Source: Alphaproteobacteria bacterium
GTDB taxonomy: Bacteria > Pseudomonadota > Alphaproteobacteria > UBA6615
Reading direction: 5' to 3'
DNA length: 64,000 bases
NCBI GenBank assembly: GCA_021774445.1
Contig: JAJFJA010000047.1
Span: 1 to 64,000, forward strand
A program made the translations under genes and the position numbers. This document shows positions 9,344 through 20,296 of this stretch, one piece after another; position 1 is the stretch's first letter, and each line of letters starts with the position of its first letter. The notes under the pieces were generated by a model, which saw nothing but the letters and a program-made list of their open reading frames with translations, did not search any database and was not told the DNA's origin.

Positions 9344-10092
9344 TGCTTAGCCCCTGCACCCTGGGCCTGCAACTGCTTGGTGAGGTCCCAGGCATTGACA
9401 TATTGATCGTTCAGGCCCTCGGCGCTTTGGCAGGCGAGATGGACGAAAGCGGGGGTTATAACCGCCGGATCCTGCCAGATCTTGCGTTTGTCCGGTGTGT
9501 AGGTGACCTCGCTCATGGCGGTGTGAACGGGCGTGCCCGGCGTAATCGTATTAACGGCGATGCCGAATGGCGCTAGTTCCAATGCGAGGGCCCGGCTCAA
9601 CCCCTCAACGCCGAACTTGGCGGCGCAATAGGCGGTCATATCGGCAAATCCCATGGCGCCGGCGCGACTCGAGACATTGATGATGGAGCCGGACCGTTGC
9701 CGCTTCATGGTCGGCACCACCGCGCGGGCGCACATGAAGGTGCCGCGCAGGTTGACCCCGAGAATGCGGTCCCACTCGGCAAGACTCATCTCCTCGATCG
9801 GCTCATAGGTGATAATGCCGGCGACGTTGGCCAGGCAATCGATGCGGCCGGCAGCCTCGATCGCGTGCGCGGCAATACGCTCGACGTCATCCGGCACCGC
9901 GATGTCGGCAACCAAGGGAGACGCAACCAGGCCTTCGGCATCGAGCGCGGCCACCACCTCGGCCAAGTCGTCTTCGATAACGTCCACGGCATACACGGCG
10001 GCACCTTCGGCGGCGAAAGCGCGGGTCACGGCGCGGCCAATGCCGCGGGCGGCCCCGGTGACGATCGCAACCTTGTCTTGCAGCCGACCCAT
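9340..10092 (-). CDS. Short-chain dehydrogenase/reductase (SDR)
   Basis: 250 aa classical SDR: cofactor motif TGAARGIGRA, Asp after the second strand (AVDVIEDD, favouring NAD), NVAG in place of NNAG, catalytic Ser in NVSSRAGAMG and the YCAAK active-site motif. It overlaps the stop of the next SDR upstream by one base within an ATGA. The C-terminus (MSEVTYTPDKRKIWQDP) is not of a named subfamily, so the alcohol or ketone substrate is unknown. Confidence 0.88.
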   Translation of the reverse strand: MGRLQDKVAIVTGAARGIGRAVTRAFAAEGAAVYAVDVIEDDLAEVVAALDAEGLVASPLVADIAVPDDVERIAAHAIEAAGRIDCLANVAGIITYEPIEEMSLAEWDRILGVNLRGTFMCARAVVPTMKRQRSGSIINVSSRAGAMGFADMTAYCAAKFGVEGLSRALALELAPFGIAVNTITPGTPVHTAMSEVTYTPDKRKIWQDPAVITPAFVHLACQSAEGLNDQYVNAWDLTKQLQAQGAGAKQ

Positions 10093-10859
10093 CAGGTGGC
10101 CACCCGGCCGCCGTCGATGAGCAGGCCGATTCCGGTCGTGAAGGTGGACTGATCGGAGGCCAGATAGAGCACCGTTTGGGCGATCTCTTCAGGGGTGCCC
10201 ATGCGACCGAGGGGCGTGACGCTCATCCACCGGTCGCGCACCGTTTCCCGGTCGGCGGCGCGCTCCAAATTGCGCTGGTTCATGCCGGTGTCAATGACAC
10301 CGGGGCAAATCGCATTAACTCGGATGTTACGGTCGGCGTACTCGATCGCCAGGACCCGAGTGAGCGACATGACCGCCCCCTTGGACGATGCGTAGGACGC
10401 ATTGCCGCCGACATTGGCAAAGGCGCTGACCGAACTGTTGTTGACGATCGTACCGCCGCCGGCCCGCAATAACGCCGGAATGGCGTGCTTGCAGCCGAAG
10501 AATGTGCCCTTCAGGTTGACGCCGATGACGCGGTCGAAGAGTTCCTCGGTCACCTGATCCGACGGCGTAAACGGCTGTTCGATGCCGGCGTTGTTGAAGA
10601 TTGTATGCAGGCCGCCATAGCTTCCTTCGGCGACTTCAACCAGTGCCGCGACCTCAGCCTCGTGGGCGACGTCGGTTTTGACGAAGGTGGCCTCGCCGCC
10701 TTCGGCACGGATGGCCTCGCAAACCGCCGTTCCTGCGGCGGGGTCGATGTCGGCAAGCACGACCCGAGCGCCCTCTCGCGCGAACAGAACCGCCGTGGCG
10801 CGGCCCATTCCGGAGCCCGCCCCTGTCACGATGGCGACTTTGCCGCTCATTGAGTCCAT
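10092..10859 (-). CDS. Short-chain dehydrogenase/reductase (SDR), first gene of the minus-strand operon
   Basis: About 255 aa from ATG 10859. [13 protein letters not shown] binds the cofactor, ADIDP favours NAD, and [12 protein letters not shown] and YASSKGAV are catalytic motifs. An in-frame ATG at 10892 would add 11 residues that do not look like SDR sequence, and ATG 10850 (MSGKVAI) is also possible. Being first in the operon, it diverges from the transporter ATPase gene at 10952 across about 90 bp that must hold both promoters. Its specific substrate is unknown. Confidence 0.86.
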   Translation of the reverse strand: MDSMSGKVAIVTGAGSGMGRATAVLFAREGARVVLADIDPAAGTAVCEAIRAEGGEATFVKTDVAHEAEVAALVEVAEGSYGGLHTIFNNAGIEQPFTPSDQVTEELFDRVIGVNLKGTFFGCKHAIPALLRAGGGTIVNNSSVSAFANVGGNASYASSKGAVMSLTRVLAIEYADRNIRVNAICPGVIDTGMNQRNLERAADRETVRDRWMSVTPLGRMGTPEEIAQTVLYLASDQSTFTTGIGLLIDGGRVAT

Positions 10860-10951
10860 TCGAACACCCGTTGCATACAGGAATGATTGCACGAAATGCT
10901 ACAGGTTTGCCAATGCCGCCGTCAATGTGGTCGTATGCAGAGGGGATTGCC
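10860..10951. promoter_or_regulatory. Divergent promoter region between SDR operon and transporter ATPases
   Basis: About 90 bp between two divergent starts. It must carry the promoters of the roughly 11-kb minus-strand operon and of the two ATPase genes, which suggests co-regulation of one split transporter. TTGCATAC near the left side and GTATGCAG near the right are related inverted octamers about 60 bp apart. I see no strong compact palindrome and cannot name a regulator. Confidence 0.4.
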
Positions 10952-12031
10952 ATGAGTGAGCGACCGCGGCCATGCTTAGCGCCTCGCTCGTCTTTGGAGA
11001 TTGCGCGCGTGAAAGATTTGGCTCCTGAGTTGGTGCTGTCCGTTGATGACCTGCGCACGCATTTCGATACCGAGGACGGTGTCGTCAAATCGGTAGATGG
11101 TGTCTCTTTCACGGTCAGGCGGGGTGAAACCCTGGCGGTCGTCGGCGAGTCCGGATCGGGCAAGTCGGTGACCAGCTTGTCGATCATGGGCCTGATTCCC
11201 TCGCCGCCCGGGCGCATTGTCGGCGGCCACGTCCTCTTCCGCGGCAAACGCGGCGACGTCGTCGAGCTCACCGCCATGGACGATCGCGCCATGCGGCGGA
11301 TACGCGGCAACGACATCTCGATGATCTTTCAGGAGCCGATGACCAGCCTGAACCCGGTGTTCACGATCGGCGATCAGATCGCCGAGGCGATCCGGCTCCA
11401 CCGTGGCAAGTCTCGTCGCGAGGCCATGGTCTTGGCCGCCGACATGCTGGATAGGGTCGGCATCGCCGATGCGAACAAGCGCGTCCGCGAATACCCCCAT
11501 CAGATGTCCGGCGGCATGCGTCAGCGGGCGATGATCGCCATGGCATTGTCGTGCAATCCCACCGTGCTGATCGCGGACGAACCGACGACCGCGCTCGACG
11601 TGACGATCCAGGCGCAAATCTTGGATCTGATGCGGACACTGCAACGTGAGTTCGAAGGGGGGATGAGCATCATCTTCATCACCCACAATCTCGGCGTCGT
11701 TGCCGACGTGGCAGACCGCGTCGTGGTCATGTATGGCGGCCGCATTGTCGAGCAAGGGACGGTGCTCGACGTGTTCAAATCGCCCCGGCACCCTTACACG
11801 ATCGGCCTGCTGAACAGTGTCCCAAGACGGGTCGCGCACGACGACGGCGACGACGGCTATCGCCTGGAGGCGATCCCCGGCAATGTGCCGAACCCCAGAA
11901 ACTTGCCGCCGGGCTGCGCCTTCGAGCCGCGCTGTGGCCAGGCGATCCCGGACTGCGCCCGGGCCGTTCCCGCGTTGTCCGAAACCGCCGATGGGCACTA
12001 TTCCCGATGTCTCCGTTGGGCTGAACTATGA
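10952..12031 (+). CDS. Peptide-type ABC transporter ATP-binding protein (DppD/OppD family)
   Basis: 359 aa. Walker [10 protein letters not shown]-loop in [14 protein letters not shown], signature [14 protein letters not shown], Walker [12 protein letters not shown], and the C-terminal oligopeptide domain with its Cys-rich end ([17 protein letters not shown]), which in this family may hold an iron-sulfur cluster. The ATG at 10952 has a ribosome site AGAGGGG; the frame stays open 34 codons further upstream, but that part overlaps the divergent promoter. A 4-nt overlap links it to the next ATPase. It probably powers the permeases at 3551-5352. Confidence 0.92.
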   Translation: MSERPRPCLAPRSSLEIARVKDLAPELVLSVDDLRTHFDTEDGVVKSVDGVSFTVRRGETLAVVGESGSGKSVTSLSIMGLIPSPPGRIVGGHVLFRGKRGDVVELTAMDDRAMRRIRGNDISMIFQEPMTSLNPVFTIGDQIAEAIRLHRGKSRREAMVLAADMLDRVGIADANKRVREYPHQMSGGMRQRAMIAMALSCNPTVLIADEPTTALDVTIQAQILDLMRTLQREFEGGMSIIFITHNLGVVADVADRVVVMYGGRIVEQGTVLDVFKSPRHPYTIGLLNSVPRRVAHDDGDDGYRLEAIPGNVPNPRNLPPGCAFEPRCGQAIPDCARAVPALSETADGHYSRCLRWAEL

Positions 12032-13029
12032 CGGCGGTTACCCCCTCTGCGCCGACAGACGGTGCGCTCGTCGAAGTGCAGGATCTGGCGAAGTATTTTC
12101 CCATCCGCGGCGGCCTGCTTCGTCGGGTTGTCGGCCACGTCAAAGCGGTCGACCAAGTTTCATTCGAGCTGGCGGAGGGTGAGGTTGTCGGCCTGGTCGG
12201 CGAGTCCGGGTCCGGCAAGACGACGGTCGGGCGCAGTCTGCTGCGCCTGACGGAGCCGACGCAAGGTGAGGTGCGTTTCGCTGGTGTCGATATCACCCAA
12301 TTGCCGCGAACGCGGATGCGTGAATATCGCCGGCGCATGCAGATTATCTTTCAGGATCCTTATGCCAGCCTAGATCCGCGGATGTTGGTCCAAGACACGA
12401 TCGGCGAGGCGCTGGAGATCCATGGGTTGGCGGAGGGCAGCGCAAAGCTCGATCGCATCGCCGAACTGCTGCGCCGTGTTGGCCTCGAACCGGAGCATAT
12501 GCGGCGCTATCCCCATGAATTTTCGGGCGGCCAGCGGCAGCGCATCGGCATTGCCAGGGCCTTGGCGGTCGAACCCGATTTCGTCGTCGCGGACGAGCCG
12601 GTCTCGGCGCTCGATGTTTCGATCCAGGCCCAGGTGATGAACCTGCTGCGCGATCTACAGGACGATCTCAACCTGACCATGCTGTTCATCGCCCATGACT
12701 TGAGCGTCGTCGAGTATGTCTCCAACCGGATCATCGTGATGTATCTCGGTCGGATCATGGAGGTTGCCCCGGCCAACACGCTCTATCGCAACCCAAAACA
12801 TCCCTATACCGAGGCCTTGCTCTCCGCCGCGCCGGTGCCCGATCCGACGGTGAAACGGAACCGGATCATTCTGCAGGGCGACATACCGAGCCCCATTAAT
12901 CCGCCCTCTGGTTGTGTGTTCCGCACCCGCTGCCCCTACGCAAGGCCCGAGTGTGCGGCGGTTGTGCCGGAATTGGCGGTCGTCGGTCCGGCACATGCCA
13001 AGGCCTGCATTCGCGACGACATCCTCTAG
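12028..13029 (+). CDS. Peptide-type ABC transporter ATP-binding protein (DppF/OppF family)
   Basis: 333 aa. Walker [11 protein letters not shown]-loop in [12 protein letters not shown], signature [14 protein letters not shown], Walker [12 protein letters not shown] and the C-terminal oligopeptide domain with [17 protein letters not shown]. It is translationally coupled to the gene before it. Its TAG stop overlaps the TAG stop of the convergent DegT aminotransferase in a shared CTAG (13026-13029). It forms the second half of the ATPase heterodimer. Confidence 0.92.
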   Translation: MTAVTPSAPTDGALVEVQDLAKYFPIRGGLLRRVVGHVKAVDQVSFELAEGEVVGLVGESGSGKTTVGRSLLRLTEPTQGEVRFAGVDITQLPRTRMREYRRRMQIIFQDPYASLDPRMLVQDTIGEALEIHGLAEGSAKLDRIAELLRRVGLEPEHMRRYPHEFSGGQRQRIGIARALAVEPDFVVADEPVSALDVSIQAQVMNLLRDLQDDLNLTMLFIAHDLSVVEYVSNRIIVMYLGRIMEVAPANTLYRNPKHPYTEALLSAAPVPDPTVKRNRIILQGDIPSPINPPSGCVFRTRCPYARPECAAVVPELAVVGPAHAKACIRDDIL

Positions 13030-14156
13030 ACCGCCGCGGCTAACGCCTGTGCGACGCGTTGGCAGATCGGCCCATCCAGGTGCGGGCCGATGGGCAAGGC
13101 CAGCAGGGTCTCGCCAAGACGATCGGCGACGGGGAACGATTCGGCGGCGGCGCTGGTCTCACGATAGGCCGGCTGGCGGTGCAGCGGCGGCGCGTAGTTG
13201 AGCGCCGTCGCAATGCCCGCGTCGGCAAGCCGGCGCTGCACATGGTCGCGGGCTTCGACATGGACCACATAGTTCCGAAAGGTATGGATGGCGCCGGGCC
13301 GGATGACGGGCGTCCGCACCGCCGCACCGGCGAGACTGTCGGTGTAAACCGCGGCGCGGGCGATGTAGCCGTCGATGATTTCCCGAAGGTGGGGGAGCTT
13401 GACCCGCAGCATCGCCGCCTGAAGCTCGTCGAGCCGCTCGTTGAGGCCCTCGCTCAAATGCTCCAAGGGCGCCGCCGCCAGGTTGTCGCCATAGTGCCGC
13501 TCGCGATTCTGCCCATAGCCGACCAACCGCTGCATGCGCTGCGCCAGGGCGCCATCATCGGTGACGGCGGCGCCGGCGCTGCCATAGGCGCCGAGATGTT
13601 TGGTCGGTGCGAAGCTGAAGCAGGTGATGTCGGCCCACTGTCCAACCGGCCGGCCATCGATGGCGGCGCCGAGCGCGAGGCAAGCATCCTCGACAATCGC
13701 CAGACCGTGCCGCTCGGCGATTGTGCGCAGCGCGGCTAGGTCGGCTGGGTGGCCGTACAGGTCAACCGGCAGGATTGCGGCCGTGCGCGGCGTCACCGCG
13801 GTGGCAACCAGTGCTGGGTTAATATTGCCGGTGTCGGGCTCGACATCGACCCAAACCGCCGTTGCACCGACATGGTGAATCGCCGCCGTCGAACCGATAT
13901 CACTGTTCGGGACCGTGATCACCTCGTCGCCTGGACCGACACCGAGTGCCCGCAGCGCAACCTTCAGCGCCGCGGTGCCCGAGTTTGTGCCGACCGCATG
14001 GGTGGCACCCAGCCATCTCGCGAACGCGTCTTCGAAGGCCGGCACCTCCGGCCCCCAATCAAGCTGCCCGCTCGCCAATACGCGCGCGACTGCGGCATCG
14101 AGCGCCGGCTTGTAGCGACGATAGAGGACCGTGTGATCGTGAATGGGAACCTGCAT
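13026..14156 (-). CDS. DegT/DnrJ/EryC1/StrS-type PLP aminotransferase
   Basis: 376 aa. D157 in [11 protein letters not shown] and K186 in [15 protein letters not shown] are the pyridoxal-phosphate contacts of this family, which usually aminates keto-sugars bound to nucleotides. No nucleotide-sugar gene lies nearby, so it may act on a free keto-sugar or cyclitol, or be an orphan. It converges on the ATPase gene with a 4-nt overlap. The 165 bp upstream (14157-14321), before the GH88 stop, show nothing I can call. Confidence 0.88.
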   Translation of the reverse strand: MQVPIHDHTVLYRRYKPALDAAVARVLASGQLDWGPEVPAFEDAFARWLGATHAVGTNSGTAALKVALRALGVGPGDEVITVPNSDIGSTAAIHHVGATAVWVDVEPDTGNINPALVATAVTPRTAAILPVDLYGHPADLAALRTIAERHGLAIVEDACLALGAAIDGRPVGQWADITCFSFAPTKHLGAYGSAGAAVTDDGALAQRMQRLVGYGQNRERHYGDNLAAAPLEHLSEGLNERLDELQAAMLRVKLPHLREIIDGYIARAAVYTDSLAGAAVRTPVIRPGAIHTFRNYVVHVEARDHVQRRLADAGIATALNYAPPLHRQPAYRETSAAAESFPVADRLGETLLALPIGPHLDGPICQRVAQALAAAV

Positions 14157-14321
14157 GGCGCGATGCCCTCTCGTTCCGTTTCTCCAGCCACCGCGGCGGC
14201 CGGACGATTAACCGCGCCGCCCCTCTACCGGTAGTTTGTCACCAGCGTTGCGGAGTGCGCTTGTGCGCATCACAACCGAGCCACTTAGCGACCTGGACGT
14301 CAAGCTACGCCGCAAAACGGC

Positions 14322-15695
14322 TCAGGCTTCGTTTCCCCAAAATGTGTGATAGCTGTCGCCTCTAATCTCGCGCCGCAGCAACACGGCAAGCTCCAGCGCG
14401 TGATAGTCGCCCCACATGCTGGCCTCGCCGAGCGGTACCTTTGCGCCCCGCGGTATGTAGTCCCACCCGCGCGGCCGGTGGTAGATGGAATGCCGCAAAA
14501 GACCCTGATGGCGCGGCTCTGTGGCCAAATACGGCTCCGCGAACAAGGTGCGCGCGACCGTCAGGCCGGCTTGATAGTATCGCTTTCCAACTTCGTCGGC
14601 GCCCAGAAACCGGCCCAGTCGGAGCAACCCCTGCGCCGCGATGACCGCAGCGGAGCTGTCGACCGGTTCGAACGGATTGTCCGGTTGAGACGGCTGGCGC
14701 CGCCAGTCCGGCATCGCGGCCAGGCCCGGCGCGCCGGTGTCCCAGTAGGGCACGCCATCCAGCGCTGTGTTCGCGATATAGAAATCCGCTGTTGCCCGGG
14801 CCGCGGCAAGGTAGCGGCGCAGGACGTCCGGACGACCGCCGTAATCCTTGATCTCGGCCGCCGGCAAGGCGCGAATGAATTCCAGCTGTTCGGCAAATCC
14901 CAACAGAATCCAACCGAGTCCGCGCGTCCAGGTGGTGAAGGGAGAATAGCCCTGCTGCGTACTTGGGCAACGATAGCTGCCGTCGGCGGTATTGAAGAGG
15001 CTCTCATGGACGACCCGGCCGGGTTCGTCATAGGCATCGCGGTTTTCACCGAAGTAGACGTTGTATTTTGCCGAATTGTCGAGATGCTGGAGGGCGCGAT
15101 CCAACAGGGAAATCCGGCGATCGCTTTCACCCAGCAGGTAGTGGCCGAGACGATGCGCCAGCATGAGCGAGCGGCACGAGCGGATCGTATCGCTGAATAA
15201 GGAATGTGCCCCGTTGAACGAGTAGACGAAGCCGGACCCGTCGGCCAGGGTTGTCCAGCGGGCTGCCTGGACGGCACCGGAAACCATCAGCGCCATTTCG
15301 TACATCCGCAGACGATCCTCATTGTCGCCGGTGCGCCCTTCGCGCCCCAATCGCCATAGATTCCCGTATGTGGAAACGTTGTTGAAGCCGTGGTCGTGCA
15401 CGCCGACATGGCTAAGGTGAGGCGACATATATCGCGACATATTGTCGCGCCCGAGTTCGAGGAAGCGCTCATCGTCGGTGGCGTCGAACTGCAATAGTTG
15501 GCAGCCGAACTGAAAGCCCTGTGTCCATTCGGTCCAGGACTGCGCCACGTACTTTCCACGTCGTGTGATAACTGGTGAACCGCGGCTTGTGTCCCAATTC
15601 TTGTCGAGGGCCAGCAGCTTCTTCCCGGAAAGCTCGAGAAACCTGTCCAGCCTCGGTGCCAACGCCTTCGCTGTTAGACGATTATCCACGCGCAT
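14322..15695 (-). CDS. Glycoside hydrolase family 88, unsaturated glucuronyl hydrolase-like
   Basis: 457 aa alpha/alpha-barrel enzyme. Family landmarks appear in order: HDHGF (first catalytic Asp), FSDTIRS (second catalytic Asp), TTWTRGLGWILLGFA, YWDTGAP, DSSAAVIAAQGLL, and ASMWGDYHALELAVLL near the end. GH88 enzymes remove the 4,5-unsaturated uronic acid left by polysaccharide lyases through vinyl-ether hydration. No signal peptide, so it should act on imported oligosaccharides in the cytoplasm. It diverges from lacI; ATG 15695 has a GGGAGTG ribosome site, and a 14-bp operator lies 50 bp upstream. Confidence 0.88.
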   Translation of the reverse strand: MRVDNRLTAKALAPRLDRFLELSGKKLLALDKNWDTSRGSPVITRRGKYVAQSWTEWTQGFQFGCQLLQFDATDDERFLELGRDNMSRYMSPHLSHVGVHDHGFNNVSTYGNLWRLGREGRTGDNEDRLRMYEMALMVSGAVQAARWTTLADGSGFVYSFNGAHSLFSDTIRSCRSLMLAHRLGHYLLGESDRRISLLDRALQHLDNSAKYNVYFGENRDAYDEPGRVVHESLFNTADGSYRCPSTQQGYSPFTTWTRGLGWILLGFAEQLEFIRALPAAEIKDYGGRPDVLRRYLAAARATADFYIANTALDGVPYWDTGAPGLAAMPDWRRQPSQPDNPFEPVDSSAAVIAAQGLLRLGRFLGADEVGKRYYQAGLTVARTLFAEPYLATEPRHQGLLRHSIYHRPRGWDYIPRGAKVPLGEASMWGDYHALELAVLLRREIRGDSYHTFWGNEA

Positions 15696-15744
15696 TCTTG
15701 CTCACTCCCGCCTCGGACGTCTGCGATAGAACTTGACGGAGAAT

Positions 15745-15758
15745 TTAGATCGATCTAA
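15745..15758. promoter_or_regulatory. LacI-type operator, copy 1
   Basis: Perfect 14-bp palindrome TTAGATCGATCTAA with the central CG step typical of LacI-family operators. It lies 50 bp upstream of the GH88 start, in promoter position. An identical copy starts 119 bp away at 15864. Confidence 0.85.
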
Positions 15759-15863
15759 TAATTATGGCCAGTGGAAAGTGATAAGCACGAAATCACCAGG
15801 ATAAAATCAGGAAATAGTGCCTAAAAATAATGGGTTAATGGAAAAGCCTGCTTATCCTAAAGA

Positions 15864-15877
15864 TTAGATCGATCTAA
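15864..15877. promoter_or_regulatory. LacI-type operator, copy 2, abutting the lacI start codon
   Basis: Second perfect copy of TTAGATCGATCTAA. Its last base is immediately before the ATG at 15878, so it takes the place where a ribosome-binding site would be. Binding here would block the lacI transcript, and with copy 1 could loop the 119-bp AT-rich gap. Confidence 0.85.
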
Positions 15878-17919
<2,042 letters not shown>

Positions 17920-17929
17920 GGCAGGGCGC

Positions 17930-19510
17930 ATGACCAGGTTTGTTACTGCCGACGAAGCCGCTGCCAAAATCCCCGACGGCGCTGTCGTCTCGGTCAGTTC
18001 GTCGAGCGGCCTCGGCTGCCCCGACCGGGTGTTGCGCGCCATCGGCGAGCGCTTCGAGGCCAGCGCGTCGCCGCGCGGTTTGACGATGCTGAATCCGATC
18101 GCCGCAGGCGACATGTACGGCATCAAGGGCATCGACCACCTCGCCGAACCCGGTTTGCTGCGCCGCGTCATCGCCGGCTCTCTACCCAGCGGCCCTTCGT
18201 CGCTGCCGCAGCCGAAGATCTGGCGCCTCATCGGCGAGAACAAGGTCGCGGCCTACAATGTCCCGAGTGGCATTCTTTTCGACATGCATCGCGAGGCGGC
18301 CGCCAAGCGGCCGGGCGTATTGACCAAAGTTGGGATCGACACCTTCGTCGACCCGCGGCGCGACGGCTGTGCCCTCAACGAGGCCGCGGCCGAGCCCATT
18401 GTCCGCCGGGTCGAATTCGAAGGCGACACCTGGCTCTTTTTTCCAACCATCGTGCCGGATGTCGCCATCATTCGTGGCACCACTGCGGACGAGCGCGGCA
18501 ACATCAGCTTCGAGCATGAGGGCGCTTATCTGGGCGTCCTGGAACAGGCACTCGCGGCCCGTAACAACGGCGGCACCGTCATTGCCCAAGTTAAGCGCCA
18601 AACACGCGCCGGCGCGATCCCGCCGCAGCGGGTGCACGTGCCCGGCGTGCTCGTCGACTGTGTCGTGGTCGACCCGGATCAGCGCCAGACGACACAGACG
18701 AGCTACGACCCGGCGGTAAGTGGCGAGATACAAAGGCCGGCCGCCTCGTTCGCACTCACCGAGTGGGGCGTGTCGAAGGTCATTGGTCGCCGCGCGGCGC
18801 ACGAGTTGTGTCAGGGTGACGCCGTTAATCTCGGCTTCGGGATCTCCGCCAACGTGCCGCGCATCCTGCTTGAGGAAGCGCAACACGGGGCCGTCACATG
18901 GGTGATCGAGCAGGGCGCGGTCGGGGGCGTACCGCTGCTCGATTTCCAGTTCGGCTGCGCCGCCAATGCCGAGGCGATCATGCCCTCGCCGCAACAATTC
19001 ATCTACTTCCAGGGTGGCGGTTTCGATTGCACCTTGTTGTCCTTCTTGCAGATCGACAGCGGCGGCAACGTCAACGTATCGCGCCTGGCGGCCCGGCCGC
19101 ACCTCACCGCCGGCATTGGCGGTTTCATCGATATCACCGCCCGCGCCCGCAGGATCGTCTTCAGCGGCACCTTCACCGTCGGCGCCGAATTGACAATCGA
19201 AAACGGCATGCTGCGGATCGACCGCGAGGGCAAAGTCAGCAAGCTGGTGCCCGAGGTGGAACAAGTCTCGTTCAGCGGCAAGCGTGCGCGTGAACAGAAT
19301 CAGAGCGTTCTCTATGTAACCGAGCGCTGCGTGCTTCGCCTCGGCGACCGGGGTCCTGAGGTCGTCGAGATCGCACCGGGCGTTGAGCTGGAGCGCGACA
19401 TCCTGAGCGTTGCTGGATTCGAACTGCGGGTCGCGGAAAACCTCAAGACGATGGACGCGGCTTTATTCCGACCCGAGCCGATGGGCCTACAACTTAAGGA
19501 ACGCGCGTGA
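17930..19510 (+). CDS. Acyl-CoA:acetate/3-ketoacid CoA-transferase, fused alpha-beta type (copy A)
   Basis: 526 aa. Both CoA-transferase halves are in one chain, as in the YdiF/propionate CoA-transferase group. The catalytic Glu that forms the acyl-enzyme is E327 in WVIEQGAVGGVP. The ATG at 17930 fits the conserved N-terminus (FVTADEAAAKIPDGA); the frame is open upstream but that part overlaps the MocA gene. It moves CoA onto a carboxylic acid, so a sugar-derived or ring-cleavage acid is probably activated here. A homologue (copy B) is at 36601-38109 in the TetR block. Confidence 0.9.
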   Translation: MTRFVTADEAAAKIPDGAVVSVSSSSGLGCPDRVLRAIGERFEASASPRGLTMLNPIAAGDMYGIKGIDHLAEPGLLRRVIAGSLPSGPSSLPQPKIWRLIGENKVAAYNVPSGILFDMHREAAAKRPGVLTKVGIDTFVDPRRDGCALNEAAAEPIVRRVEFEGDTWLFFPTIVPDVAIIRGTTADERGNISFEHEGAYLGVLEQALAARNNGGTVIAQVKRQTRAGAIPPQRVHVPGVLVDCVVVDPDQRQTTQTSYDPAVSGEIQRPAASFALTEWGVSKVIGRRAAHELCQGDAVNLGFGISANVPRILLEEAQHGAVTWVIEQGAVGGVPLLDFQFGCAANAEAIMPSPQQFIYFQGGGFDCTLLSFLQIDSGGNVNVSRLAARPHLTAGIGGFIDITARARRIVFSGTFTVGAELTIENGMLRIDREGKVSKLVPEVEQVSFSGKRAREQNQSVLYVTERCVLRLGDRGPEVVEIAPGVELERDILSVAGFELRVAENLKTMDAALFRPEPMGLQLKERA

Positions 19511-20289
19511 TGTCAGACGGTAGCGTCAACTTGCACATCGATGACACCGTGGCGACGATCACCCTCGACCGTCCGGCCAAACTCAACGCGCTCACGCCGG
19601 TAATGCTGGACCAACTGCAAGATATCGCCGCCCGCATCGATCACGACCATGACGTCCGCGTGGTCCTGCTGACGGCGGCGGGCGACCGGGCCTTTTGCGC
19701 CGGCGCCGATATCGATGCCTGGTCGCGGTTGGCACCGGTCGATATGTGGCGGCGCTGGATCCGCGATGGCCATGTCGTGTTCGACCGGCTCGCGCAATTG
19801 CGGCAGCCGATGATCGCCGTCATCGGCGGCTTGGCCTTTGGTGGTGGCCTGGAGTTGGCGCTGACCGCCGACATCCGCGTCGCCGAGCAACAGGCGAAGC
19901 TCGGTCTTACCGAGGTAACTGTTGGCATCGTGCCCGGCTGGTCCGGAGTCGACCGTCTGGTGCGGCTGATTGGCCCGGGCCGGACAAAAATGCTGGCTTT
20001 GACCGGCGATCCGATTGACGCGGCTGAAGCCGCGCGTATCGGGCTCGTCGATGTGACTTGCGGCACTGGTGAGGGCCATGAAACCGCGCGCCGATTGGCG
20101 GCGCGGATCGCCAGCCGTGCACCGATCGCCGTGCAGCTGACCAAACAGCTCGTTGCCGCCGCCCAAGGTGACGGCCGCTCCGCCGCGATCGACGCGATGG
20201 CGGGTGGGTTCGCCATCAACACCGCCGACTGCCAAGAAGGCGTCGCGAGCTTCCGCGAAAAGAGATCGCCTGAGTTTGGGAATCGATAG
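19510..20289 (+). CDS. Crotonase-superfamily protein (enoyl-CoA hydratase/isomerase-like)
   Basis: 259 aa. The oxyanion-hole segments are present (AFCAGADIDAW and GGLAFGGGLELAL), as is the first hydratase Glu (GLTEVTVGIVPGWSG). The second catalytic Glu of classical hydratases, expected just before LTGD, is not there (RTKMLALTGD), so it may be an isomerase, hydrolase or lyase of the same fold. The ATG at 19510 overlaps the CoA-transferase stop (TGATG); a GTG at 19507 is less likely. Its substrate should be the CoA thioester made by the preceding enzyme. Confidence 0.85.
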   Translation: MSDGSVNLHIDDTVATITLDRPAKLNALTPVMLDQLQDIAARIDHDHDVRVVLLTAAGDRAFCAGADIDAWSRLAPVDMWRRWIRDGHVVFDRLAQLRQPMIAVIGGLAFGGGLELALTADIRVAEQQAKLGLTEVTVGIVPGWSGVDRLVRLIGPGRTKMLALTGDPIDAAEAARIGLVDVTCGTGEGHETARRLAARIASRAPIAVQLTKQLVAAAQGDGRSAAIDAMAGGFAINTADCQEGVASFREKRSPEFGNR

Positions 20290-20296
20290 GACAGCG

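Noticed and set aside
10976..11998. 340-codon open frame on the minus strand
   Set aside because: Antisense to the DppD-type ATPase; no recognisable domain.
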